Part shown: one piece after another, positions 34,396 through 44,417 of the stretch
Position numbering within the stretch: the first letter of the stretch is position 1
Layout: each line of letters begins with the position of its first letter
DNA from: Spodoptera frugiperda
Lineage: Eukaryota > Arthropoda > Insecta > Lepidoptera > Noctuidae
Length of the DNA stretch: 64,000 bases
NCBI RefSeq assembly: GCF_023101765.2
Contig: NC_064237.1
Span: 9,519,649 to 9,583,648, forward strand
Direction: 5' to 3'
Position numbers and translations under genes: made by a program
Notes under the pieces: generated by a model
Told to the model about the DNA's origin: nothing
Database searches by the model: none
Seen by the model: only the letters and a program-made list of their open reading frames with translations

Positions 34396-36609
34396 ATGCC
34401 GCGTGTATATAGACCCGATCCTACAAGAAAAAGGTATAAAAAATATAACATAGAAATCATTAAAAAAGCTGTGGAAGAGTATGCATCTTCTCGAAATGTT
34501 AAATTAGAAGATGTTGCAAAAAAATATGGTATACACAAATCGGTGTTGTATCGTCACTGTACCCGGGATATGAAGCAACATGGAGGCCAAAGAGCTTTAT
34601 CCGATGAAACTGAAAGTTACTTAATAGAAAACATAAACAAATGTGCAGAATGGGGTTATCCCTTAGATACTTTGGATCTCAGGTACATAGTAAAAATGTA
34701 TCTTGATAAGATAGGTATAATCCATAAAAGATTTAAGGATAATTTTCCAGGACCGGATTTTGTGCAGAGCTTCCTATTACGACACAAAAATGAGATTTCC
34801 CAAAGAGTTTGCGAAAATATCAAGCGTGTGAGAGCTAAGGTATCTCCAGATACTATTAAAGAATATTTCATCGAACTTGAGAAGTCTTTAAATGGAGTAC
34901 TTGCTTCTAACATCTTAAACTACGATGAAACAAATTTGACGGACGACCCGGGGCGGAAAAAAATTCTAATCAAGCGGGGATGCAAGTACCCTGAAAGGGT
35001 TCTGAACCATACCAAGGCTTCCGTATCTATTATGATGGCTGGTACCGCAGATGGTAAAATGTTACCACCATATGTGGTATACAAAGCAACCCACTTATAT
35101 GATTCTTGGGTCCAACATGGCCCAGAGGGTACTCGATATAACAGGTCGACATCTGGATGGTTTGATGGAACCACTTTTGAGGACTGGGTGCAAAATATGG
35201 TGATTCCTTATTTTAAGGATTTCCCAGGCAGAAAGTGCTTAATTGGAGACAATTTGTCTTCACATTTATCAGCAGACTTGATCCAAACGTGTAAAGCGCA
35301 CAACATCGATTTTGTGTTTTTACCAGCCAACTCAACTCACCTGACCCAACCACTGGACGTGGCATTTTTTCGTCCAATGAAGCGTGCCTGGAGGCAATTA
35401 TTATTAAAATGGAAAAAGACAGATGGTCGACAATTACCCACAATTCCAAAAGGTTGCTTTCCAAAACTATTAAAATTGTTAATTGATGAACTTCAAATAA
35501 ATGCTTCAAAGAATATAATTGCTGGATTTAAGAAAACAGGAATTAGCCCTTTAAATGCACATGAAATATTAGCCAGACTTCCCGGCGGAGACTTAGGTGA
35601 AGACCATGAAAGTGCTGTAGAAGATTCTGTCGTAACACTTCTCAAAGAAATGAGATATGGTTCCATGAACATTGTGGAGCCAAGAAGAAAGAGAAAACTC
35701 AATGTACTCCCAGGTAAAAGTGTCGCTTCAGAAGAAATTGAAAATTATGCAGAAACTGATGTTGAAAACAGTATGGAAATTCTTAAAAAAACAAAATACA
35801 ATACAAGTATTAGTGGCCCATCAGGTTTAAACAATAAAAATAAAGGAAAAGCTAAAAAAAATACAATTACAAACTTGAAACTAAAACCAATTGAAGAAAA
35901 AGAAAATTGCCCTAATAAAATAGAACCTTACAAAGGAAAAGGCAAAGGGATTGGAAAAAAAACTAAAACATCCTATTTGGAAGCAAAAGAAATACAAGAA
36001 AAAGAAAATTTAGAGAATAATATGGAAAACAATGAGACTAAAGGAAAAGAGATCGAGGACATAACAAAAAAATCAAGTTTGAAAAGAATAGAAACAGAAA
36101 ACAAGGGCAATAATGATAACAATAAAGAATGGGAAGAAGAATTCCATAACAACGCAGAACAAGACAGAAATACAAGACCGGAAAATTACGATAACGTCAC
36201 GGCTTACGAAAATTATGATACTAATATGGGACAGCAAAATTACAACAGTGTTACGGAAACGGAAAACTACAATAATAACTTACAAGAATTACAGTGCAAA
36301 ATACCTAATGATATAGACATAAACAGTCTGCCCATTCTCTTTTTTGACAGCGTATGTGAAGAGGTTACGATCAGTACTGGAAAAACTGCTGATGATAATA
36401 CTATTATGGAGAATAAAGTAAAAATAATATCGAATGACCTGGTGAATGACGGTCAGTATAACAAAAAATACAGATTACCTACTATAAAAAAGAGCAAGAC
36501 TGTAGCGGTAAAAGATCTCATTAAATTGCCAAAGAAAAACCATACAAATAATTACTACAATAAAAGTGACGAAATATTAAAAGTTTTAGTAGAGGATGAT
36601 GACCTGTAA
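34396..36609 (+). CDS. pogo/Tigger-type transposase, intact (737 aa)
   Basis: DNA transposase with the CENP-B-related layout: an N-terminal helix-turn-helix of the psq type (about residues 18-58, VKLEDVAKKYGIHKSVLYRH), a second CENP-B DNA-binding part (about 95-140, ending HKNEISQRV), then a DDE_1 core. The core shows ILNYDETNLTDD (D177), CLIGDNLSSHLS (D285) and HLTQPLDVAFFRPMKRAWR (D321). Spacing D285-D321 fits the DD35D of pogo. Residues 430-737 are low complexity, rich in N, K and E, with repeated NYN/ENY segments; tails of this sort are common in the family. No stop or shift from ATG 34396 to TAA. A splice-acceptor-like cag lies about 25 bases upstream of the ATG. The ORF has survived within a much-interrupted element, so it is young or selected. 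Confidence 0.9.
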   Translation: MPRVYRPDPTRKRYKKYNIEIIKKAVEEYASSRNVKLEDVAKKYGIHKSVLYRHCTRDMKQHGGQRALSDETESYLIENINKCAEWGYPLDTLDLRYIVKMYLDKIGIIHKRFKDNFPGPDFVQSFLLRHKNEISQRVCENIKRVRAKVSPDTIKEYFIELEKSLNGVLASNILNYDETNLTDDPGRKKILIKRGCKYPERVLNHTKASVSIMMAGTADGKMLPPYVVYKATHLYDSWVQHGPEGTRYNRSTSGWFDGTTFEDWVQNMVIPYFKDFPGRKCLIGDNLSSHLSADLIQTCKAHNIDFVFLPANSTHLTQPLDVAFFRPMKRAWRQLLLKWKKTDGRQLPTIPKGCFPKLLKLLIDELQINASKNIIAGFKKTGISPLNAHEILARLPGGDLGEDHESAVEDSVVTLLKEMRYGSMNIVEPRRKRKLNVLPGKSVASEEIENYAETDVENSMEILKKTKYNTSISGPSGLNNKNKGKAKKNTITNLKLKPIEEKENCPNKIEPYKGKGKGIGKKTKTSYLEAKEIQEKENLENNMENNETKGKEIEDITKKSSLKRIETENKGNNDNNKEWEEEFHNNAEQDRNTRPENYDNVTAYENYDTNMGQQNYNSVTETENYNNNLQELQCKIPNDIDINSLPILFFDSVCEEVTISTGKTADDNTIMENKVKIISNDLVNDGQYNKKYRLPTIKKSKTVAVKDLIKLPKKNHTNNYYNKSDEILKVLVEDDDL

Positions 36610-36611
36610 AA

Positions 36612-37215
36612 ACTTTGTTATAATAATTGTTAAGTTGGAAAGATTTAGAATTTTGTTGTTTTTTTTTTTTATTTTGATTATTATTACGTAGTACTAGGTA
36701 CAGTGTGCTTAGTGCGAGTTTTTTACGTAGACGCGATAGTAACGTTTAACCGCGTTTGGCGTTCTCATTGGTTGAGAGTTCTCACGACCTTGGAGCGAGC
36801 CAATAAGTGCGCCAAACGCGGTTAAACGTTACTATCGCGTCTACGTAAAAAATCTCGCACTAAACACACTGGTTCTGCAAAGCTATAACGTAGGCTGAAG
36901 TTACCTACCGGTAATAACTTTGTTATGATAATTGTTAAGTTCAGAAGATTTAGAATTGTTTTTTTTAAAAGAATTTTGATTATTTTTACGTAGTAGTACT
37001 GATTCTACAAAGCTATAACGTAGGCGGAAGTTGATTACCTGTGATAACTTTGATAATTATGATAATTGTTAAGTTCAGAAGATTTAGAATTTGGGTTTTT
37101 TAAAAGAATTTTGATTATCTTTACGTACCTAGTAGTACTGATTCTACAAAGCCATAAAGTAGGCTGAAGTTGATTACCTGTGATAACTTTGATATGATAA
37201 TTTAACAATTAGTTC
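36612..37215. repeat. Imperfect tandem repeat of about 140 bases
   Basis: The block containing 'gataattgttaagttcagaa', 'gattatttttacgtagtagt' and 'ctataacgtaggcggaagtt' appears about three and a half times downstream of the pogo gene. The first copy is interrupted by the MITE at 36701-36871. Confidence 0.85.
36701..36871. mobile_element. MITE with about 60-base inverted repeats
   Basis: A 171-base unit. The left arm CAGTGTGCTTAGTGCGAG through GCGATAGTAACGTTTAACCG matches the right arm in reverse with a single-base length difference in the T run. It contains GCGTTTGGCG on both sides of a short centre. No ORF; target duplication ambiguous. Confidence 0.85.
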
Positions 37216-38358
37216 AGACGATTTATAGTTATTTTTCATCGTATATGTATAAGCGACTTTTAATTCAGAAAATAGTTTTATTTTATTCAAATAAAAATAC
37301 GAATAAGAAGTATCTTGTTTAATTTATTGAAAAGAGATAACATTCCGTAAAAATAAAATCGGTTAAAATACAAACATACTTAATTATTTATGTTTATATG
37401 CATAAATAGTTTAAATCACAAATTTCGAATTTAATTTAACATTTAAAAACCAAAACAATTTTTAAATACACAACCTTACATTTTTGCATGTTGGATAAGT
37501 CATTTTTGGCAGCCCTAACAGTTTTTCCATTCACCCCTTTACGCATTTCTATTGACCCCTAGTGGAGTGCCTGGAGCATTCAAAACCGTAAAACCTCGGA
37601 TTAGAGTTACAGTGAATGAATTAATATGATCGATGTGGGATATTGTTTTTTAAACTATAAATTGCAATGTTTACCCAAAATTTTTTTGTGCACTCCATTT
37701 TTTTATTGTTTAAACAAATTATTATAAAAAATTTATGTTTGACCATATATTTTCACTTTAAACAGTATTTTTTTTTATTTATATGTTAAATCTTACCTGA
37801 GTAGACATATAGGCACATTTTTCAAAGATACCTCTGTATAAAAATAGCAGTATCTCGAACAGGTAGAAAAACGTGGAGGGGAGAGCGGAGCGACAGCTGC
37901 TATGTACAATGGAACTTCTTGGCCAGTTTAATTATAAATGAAACGCACTTTATTGTGTACATTGAAAAAAATACGGTAATTAATTATGACTAACGAAAAG
38001 AAAAAAAATAAAATTGTACAAAATCTGTTTATTTAAATATATTACATGGTTGTCTACATCAAATATTTTCTTCTACTTCATCTATCTGTATAATAGGTGA
38101 AGTATTGGAACAACTATTTCCGCTGCACTGTAAACATGATACACTGCAGTATAAACTACACTCGCGAGCAACCAAATCGACTCAACCTACATGTGCGCAT
38201 TCGAAGATGTTTTCTTAAAAATATACTGAATTGCTTTTAAAAACCGATATACCATTAGAAAGCTTACAACTTCAGCTTTATATTGGTACCATTATTATAA
38301 AAATTGTATCAGTACTTTTTAAAATATTTTACTTAATTCAGCGGACTAGAGTATTTGC

Positions 38359-39048
38359 TCACTACGACTCCAACAAGTTATAACACAAACTACCCCTATA
38401 AAACCTCCACATTAAGGTTAACTTTATCTGTGGCTTATCGAAAGTTGATCGTACACATCTCCGCAAAAACGCTTCATTTTATTTCCAAAAATTTTGGATA
38501 CGACACCAGAAGAAGCCGCTCAAGTCGTTGCTCTACTGGAACAAGGACTAAGTCAGCGAAGAGTTGCTGCTCATCTGAGTTTGAGCCAATCTGCAGTATC
38601 AAGAGGGTACAGGTAGTATCAAGATACTAGTGCCTTCAATCGAAGACCAAGAATAAGCCGCCACCGGTCCACCTCGGAGAGAGACGACCGTTTTATTATT
38701 TCAACTTCGCTACGAAATCGTCACTTAACCGGTGTCGATGTTCAACAGGAACTCAGAAGAGTTCGAAGAGTGGCTGTCAGCGAGTGGACAGTACGGAGAT
38801 GGTTGAAGGAAGCCAACCTCACCCCTAAACGGCCTACCACAGGCCCGAAATTGACGACCCGCCATCGGCAAGCGCGCATTCAATTTGCCCGAGAACACCT
38901 CGATTGGAGCATAGAGCAATGGAGGCCAGTCTTATTAACTGCCGAATGCAGAATGTGTCTGCACGGTAGTCGTACGGAACGCCGGGCGAACTGGCCAGGG
39001 AGGTTTTATAGGGGTAGTTTGTGTTATAACTTGTTGGAGTCGTAGTGA
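38359..39048 (+). mobile_element. Tc1-like element with internal deletion
   Basis: Inverted ends of about 50 bases (TCACTACGACTCCAACAAGT... and its reverse at 38999-39048) enclose a partial transposase. CTAGAG lies just outside both ends. Length 690, half of a full Tc1-like unit. Confidence 0.8.
38497..39010 (+). pseudogene. Tc1-like transposase N-terminal half, broken
   Basis: The first helix-turn-helix reads EEAAQVVALLEQGLSQRRVA and LSQSAVSR, a stop follows at about 38620, then the linker RPRISRHRSTSERDDRFI and the second helix-turn-helix VSEWTVRRWLKEANLTPKRP. The start of the catalytic domain follows (ARIQFAREHLDWSIEQWRPV), where LFTDESR is expected but LLTAECR is read, so the first catalytic Asp is lost. 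CLHG and GRTERR-like residues follow before the inverted repeat cuts the gene. Everything after is deleted. Confidence 0.8.
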
Positions 39049-39058
39049 GCTCTAGTTA

Positions 39059-39222
39059 CCAAGTTCCATACACAGACCTCAGTTAAAAATGATATAACAA
39101 GTTGGCAAGTTTTCACACACTTTGTTATAAACCTACTAAACGCAATGAGTCAAGTATATAATTTTCTATTAAAACTTGCCAAGTTATATCATTTTTAACT
39201 GAGGTCTGTGTATGGAACTTGG
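39059..39222. mobile_element. Hairpin MITE, 164 bases, TA duplication
   Basis: About 50 bases at each end are reverse complements (CCAAGTTCCATACACAGACC ... reversed at the right) with one base of length difference. TA lies at 39057-39058 and 39223-39224. No ORF. Confidence 0.9.
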
Positions 39223-39299
39223 TACTTATTTAGATCTCACTTCTTTTATAGGCGAAGCATTCCAATATTATCGAACTTGGCAGCCTTTCACATTTATGT

Positions 39300-39720
39300 T
39301 TTGGGTGGGATTTCATTTATTTTTGTAAGGTTTATTTTCTTATTTTACTTTACTTTGACTAAATACAAACCTTCGTAACGAATTTTAGGTCGGTACGACC
39401 ATTGGAAGATATAGATAATTTTTTTGTTTTAGTTCCTTAGGGGTATGAATTTACACCTTCATTATTTTTAAAACCGACTCACACTTGGCCATTTTCAGAT
39501 TTTTTCCTTTACCTTGACCTAAAGACCTACCTCCATGCCAAATTTCAAGTCAATACGACCATTGGAAGTGGTCTAGGTTTTTGATGAGTGAGTGAGTGAG
39601 TCAGTCAGTCAGTGAGTGTATAGTAAAAATAGCGATTTTCTGACGTCAATATCTCAAGATCTACAATAGGTACATTAATGAAATTTTGTATTTTAGATAA
39701 GTAAGTAGATCTCGACAGAT
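39300..39720 (+). repeat. Interspersed repeat with GTGAGTGAGTCAGTC tail
   Basis: Contains 'gaccattggaagatatagat', 'ccatgccaaatttcaagtca' and the simple repeat gagtgagtgagtcagtcagtc (39590-39618), a combination widespread in lepidopteran genomes as I recall it. Non-coding. Confidence 0.6.
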
Positions 39721-41571
39721 ACTAGAAATTTCATATGCGTAGATAAAATAGATTTTGAGTTATAGGTGGGTCGAACTTGGCCCGAAATGGTTCGTGTAAT
39801 ATAACCCACGGCCGGTGTGTCGGTTTTTTTGCTCGAACTTGGCGGACACACTGCCGTGTGTCTAGATATTTGATGTAGACAACCATGTAATATATTTAAA
39901 TAAACAGATTTTGTACATTTTTTTCTTTTCTTTTCATTAGTCATAATTAATTACCGTATTTTTTTCAATGTACACAATAAAGTGCGTTTCATTTATAATT
40001 AAACTGGCCAAGAAGTTCCATTGTACATAGCAGCTGTCGCTCCGCTCTCCCCTCCACGTTTTTCTACCTGTTCGAGATACTGCTATTTTTATACAGAGGT
40101 ATCTTTGAAAAATGTGCCTATATGTCTACTCAGGTAAGATTTAACATATAAATAAAAAAAAAATACTGTTTAAAGTGAAAATATATGGTCAAACATAAAT
40201 TTTTTATAATAATTTGTTTAAACAATAAAAAAATGGAGTGCACAAAAAATTTTGGGTAAACATTGCAATTTATAGTTTAAAAAACAATATCCCACATCGA
40301 TCATATTAATTCATTCACTGTAACTCTAATCCGAGGTGAAAACCCCCAGGCGCTCCACTACAGTCGTCGGGTGAATAGAAATGGTACATATTTTATTAAA
40401 AATCTGGAAAACCTTTGCATATAGTTAAAAAATATTGTTTCAGCTCTTTATTATTAGGTACCGGACATGATATAAAATAACCAGAGATTAAAAAAAAAAT
40501 TAACAGACAACAAATTCTTATGACAAAGTTGAAAATCATTGCTATTCACCCCGTTTTACGGTTCTTCACTGTTAATATAACGCTGTTATATCGTTATTTC
40601 TGTGATTATTGTCAAATAAATTGAGTATACATAAATACTCTTTATTCCCAGGGTCAGTAAAAAAAACACTGAATCAAATGCACGAGTAAATTTAATATTT
40701 TTTACAGATAAATCAGTAAAATTACTATTTTAACATTATTCTAAGTTGGTCTCTTCGGCCGCACTACAGGAGCATCGACGCGAGTTTGCCTATTGCGCTC
40801 TCTTTCGCGTCGAATCGTCACGATACCAGTATTATATCTCAACGGACTGTTACTGCTGTACGTTGTGGATCCGACAGTGATATTCCGATAAAAAGGACAT
40901 AAGTGTGTATTCAGTGAGAGACTTAGTGTATATTTAAACGTGATATAAATAATTACGTGATATTAATCAATATGGTGAGTTATTTATTTTTGAATTAAAT
41001 TTGTTAACGATATTTATTTTGTGTTATCTACCACCATACCATGTTAAAACTTTTACCAGTTTTGCTGTAGTCAGTACTTTTACATAAGTACCTAGTTTAA
41101 AAGTAGATCGGAATAAAGTCCTAACAAATTAGGCCTTAATGAACAAGGATGGAATTTATTGTGTTTTATATAATTAATAATAATAAATAAAGCCTGGGTA
41201 AGGAAAACCTTTCCCATTTAAAAACTAAGGCGCTTTGCACATGGAGCAACTATTGGAGCAACTGGCAACTAGCTGTTTACATATATTTCAATTGAACCGC
41301 GCACACATAGCAACTCGAGTTTCGAGTTCCGGTAATCGTCAACAGTTTTCAGTTGCTGTAATCGATGACTAAGATAGTTCCTAATTGTCGCAACTAGCAA
41401 CTGTTAAATATTATACTGGTTTTTAAAGTTGCCGGTTTCCTCAACCGTCAATAGCAACGCGTCGGGCGATTTCACACCCTCCCTCCCCTCTCCCTGTGCC
41501 CGATCATTCCAGTCAAGTGCCGCTCAATACGCCGCCGACTACACACGTCTTGACTTTCGTGCGCAGTAAAT

Positions 41572-42942
41572 ATGACTGAAAACTAAGCCGACGACAGTAG
41601 CCGAGACAGTACAAGAGACGGTACATTGAACACAGAAGATTTTATCGAAGAAATAAGAAAACATCGTGCTATTTGGGATTTGAGTGCCGATGAATATTTT
41701 AGTCGCACAGAGAAGATAAAAACTTGGGAAAAAGTGGGCATAAAGAGTAATGTCACGTTTGAAGATTTGCCTGCAAGGGAAAAAATAAAATAGGTAATAT
41801 TTTTTATAACTTTATTTAGGTAGGTACAAGTACCTTTTATATCATTAAATCTTGCCATGGAACCGATCCTTCAGGACTTATAAAATAGTCCTTTAGGATA
41901 TCCCTAGTATTAATTGACCTTTCTGAACCCATAATACTGTTTGTGTTTGCAAGTGTGTTTGACACTGCATGAAAATGTAGTCCCTCGTGCTTTCGAATCA
42001 TGTTATGCAGTATACAACATGTCTTAACAATTATTTCTGCAAAATCGGCTGATACTTGCATTGGAGATTGAAATATTCGAAATTTACTGCTTAGTAATCC
42101 AAAGGCGCATTCAATACAACGCCTTGCTCGTGATAACCTGTAATTAAACATTCTTTTTGCATAATCCAATTGTTTTCCAGAATAAGGTCGCAACATATGT
42201 TTTGATAAACCAAAAGCTTCGTCACCAATAAAGCAATAGTTTATGGCATTAGGAAGTCCCGAAATATATCTGGGTTCTGGTATTTTAAGAGTTCCATCAT
42301 CAATTTGTTTACATAATTTACTCTCTTTATATATTGTCGAATCAGAAGGTTTTCCATAGGCGCCAGCATCGATAAACGTAAATAAACAGTTTGCATCACA
42401 AGTAGCCAAAAGTACTAGTGAAAAATAGCCCTTGTAGTTATGATATAGAGATCCAGTGCCCGGTGGTTTGGTTATTCGAATATGTTTGCCATCTATTGCA
42501 CCCAAACAGTTGGGAAAATTAGCTATTTTTTCGAATCCAGCTGCTATATTAACAAATCGATCTTCATTTAGTTCTGGTATATACTCAGTTTCAAGTTTAT
42601 TGCATATAAGTTGACAAGTTTCTTTGACTATTCGTCTTGCAGTTGAGGTACCACGTCCAAATGTGTTTTCAAATTCAGCAAAGCTACATCTAGTTACTAA
42701 ATACCTAAAAAAAAAATAAGTATTTTAGTAAGGCGATTAATATACCATACCGCCGGACCGGCTAATATAATAATCCTAGATTCAGGCCCAGCCGTTTTTG
42801 AGTTATAAATGGTGTAACTAACCCGACTTTGTTTTATGTATATAGATATACATAATATTATATGGAAACACTGTGCATGTGAAATTGTATGTTTGTAAAC
42901 GCACCCACGACACAGGAGAAAATCCTAATGTGGGGCAACGTT

Positions 42943-42991
<49 letters not shown>

Positions 42992-43745
42992 AAAAAACAC
43001 ACCCAGACCAAGATAAATAGATACGTTTATGCACACAAACATTTATATTGTCCAGGATTGGACCCGCTACCTCTGGATTAGTAGGCAGATTCACTACCAC
43101 TAGATACATCAGACGATTGTCGACATCACAAAATAAATCTGAAATATACATACTTTTTTTTACAATTTTCAGCTGTCGAGCTACAGAAACGATGGAAAAT
43201 TTTGAAAACATGTTTCAATAGAGAAAAAACTAAAAAGAACAACATGAAGAGTGGCTCAGCTGCTAATTGCAGAAAGGAATATGAATATTACCAGCAAATG
43301 TCATTTTTATTAAATGTTTCAAAAACATGACCCTCTCAGGAGAATACAACAAAATATGATAATTCTGGTCCCTCAAATATGTCTAAAAAAGACCAGTCTG
43401 GAAATAAAACGGAGACATCAGTTGAAGATAAAGAGAGGGAAGTGTTACAAACAATTGCAAATAACTTGAAAAGAAAAAGGGGAGATGATAATGACTTAGA
43501 TTTTTTGCATTCTATACTACTTCATTTAAAAAAAGTACCCGATGATTGTAAATTGGATCTTCAGACAGATATTTTGAACACTATAAAAAAATATATACCC
43601 AATACTAATTATCAATCCACAATATGGTTATTATTCAAACAGATCATATTTACACAGTTCAGAAACTGATGTTCCTGTATCACCGGCAGTTACTAATGTA
43701 TCTCAAGAATCGGATATAATTGATGATATCTATTTTGATTTGTAA
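41572..43745 (+). pseudogene. Harbinger MADF/BESS-like protein, two exons, broken
   Basis: The DNA-binding partner protein of Harbinger elements. Exon 1 (41572-41793) begins MTEN, has a stop at the fifth codon, then reads the MADF motif EDFIEEIRKHRAIWDLSADE...KTWEKV and ends at a GTAATA donor. Exon 2, after an acceptor at 43172, reads VELQKRWKILKTCFNREKTK and NCRKEYEYYQQMSFLL (second half of MADF). A stop comes at about 43329. The part after MSKKDQSGN includes LDFLHSILLHLKKVP (BESS-like helix). A frameshift near 43640 precedes the tail DIIDDIYFDL. At least two stops and one shift make it inactive. Confidence 0.75.
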
Positions 43746-44417
43746 GAAATAAATAATTTCTAATATAACAGGAAATTTTAATTCCGTTTCCCTTTCATGT
43801 ACTACTCATAGAAAGCAAGCCAGTTATTTTCGTTTCGTCTATGTATTTCGCATTGAACTAAATATTTATAAACATTGTTTATAATCAATAATGAACATTA
43901 AATTAATATGAATCAATTGTGTGTTTATAATTGTTTACGTAATTTAAAATTGTTTTTTAAGAATTTTATTACAATCTTCGTTCCATCCGGGTGTCCCTTG
44001 ACACCTCTCAAGTTTTTTTTTTTCGTTATTTACTGATTACCTGAATAACGTTATTGATTCGAATATTTTGGTAAAAAATGTGATTAAAACTATCTAAAAT
44101 TACCTACTTACCTTATAAATAGTAATAGCAAGTCGTTCGAACGGAGGAATACTTTCCCTCATTGTAGTATCCTGTCGTTTTAAATCACTTTCCAATACTA
44201 GCAGCAATCCATGAAATAAGTTAACAGACATTTTAAAGTATATTTTAAATTTATCATTATGTTTTCGCAGATCTTTTATGTTAATAAATTAGGATCGATC
44301 TAGAAAAAAGGGATGAATCCAAAACCGACAATTGCTGCGAATAATTTGTCTTTGTTGGCGCCGTCGACGGCGACGACGTAATAAAATGAGAGCAAGTGCT
44401 GCTTCTTCGATATCCAT
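41837..44417 (-). pseudogene. Harbinger transposase, two exons, one stop
   Basis: Exon 1 starts at ATG 44417 (MDIEEAALALILL, then an Arg run). One in-frame TAA lies at about 44292 in RS-stop-FINIKDLRKH, a position usually aromatic or charged. The exon goes on to IPPFERLAITIYK and ends at a donor near 44104-44112. Exon 2, after an acceptor at about 42705, reads RCSFAEFENTFGRGTSTARR, CLGAIDGKHI (first Asp), GAYGKPSDSTIYKES (second Asp), YCFIGDEAFGLSKHMLRPY (Asp/Glu region), RRCIECAFGLLSSKFRIF (third acidic residue) and CCILHNMI. These are the DDE_Tnp_4 boxes in order. Only the single stop and the uncertain splice junction stand between this copy and an open gene. Confidence 0.85.
42840..43140 (-). 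repeat. tRNA-like SINE fragment with long poly-A/T run
   Basis: On the minus strand, 'gtctgatgtatctagtggta' (A-box-like) is followed 35 bases later by GGGTCCAATCCTGG (B-box-like), as in tRNA-derived SINEs. A run of about 45 A (plus strand, 42944-42990) lies downstream. It sits in the shared intron region of the Harbinger element. Confidence 0.5.

Larger units (their letters stand above)
37562..40358. mobile_element. Transposon with 0.5 kb terminal inverted repeats (TA duplication)
   Basis: Arms 37562-38064 and 39866-40358 are near-identical reverse complements. Ends are GTGGAGTGCCTGG (left) and GTGGAGCGCCTGG (right, reversed), with TA at 37560-37561 and 40359-40360. It lies in the 3' part of the pogo element. 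It holds a Tc1-like remnant, a hairpin MITE and a lepidopteran-type repeat, but no transposase of its own that I can assign. Confidence 0.85.
33683..40571 (+). mobile_element. pogo-like transposon with GGGTGAATAGAA repeats
   Basis: Left end CTGTTTGATTCCGTAAAACG; right end in reverse complement CAGTGAAGAACCGTAAAACG. CCGTAAAACGGGGTG is shared exactly. Near-terminal variants of GGGGTGAATAGAA occur about nine times (33701, 33720, 34090, 34113, 34150s, 34180, 34198, and inverted or displaced at 37528-37558, 40369, 40543). The TA duplication was not seen clearly. It carries an open transposase and a nested 2.8 kb element. Confidence 0.75.

Noticed and set aside
42840..43140. A functional tRNA gene
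   Set aside because: A- and B-box-like words occur but no cloverleaf could be folded by eye and the context is a SINE-like repeat.
42818..43211. Open frames with long Phe runs
   Set aside because: Produced by the poly-A run at 42944-42990 read on the other strand.
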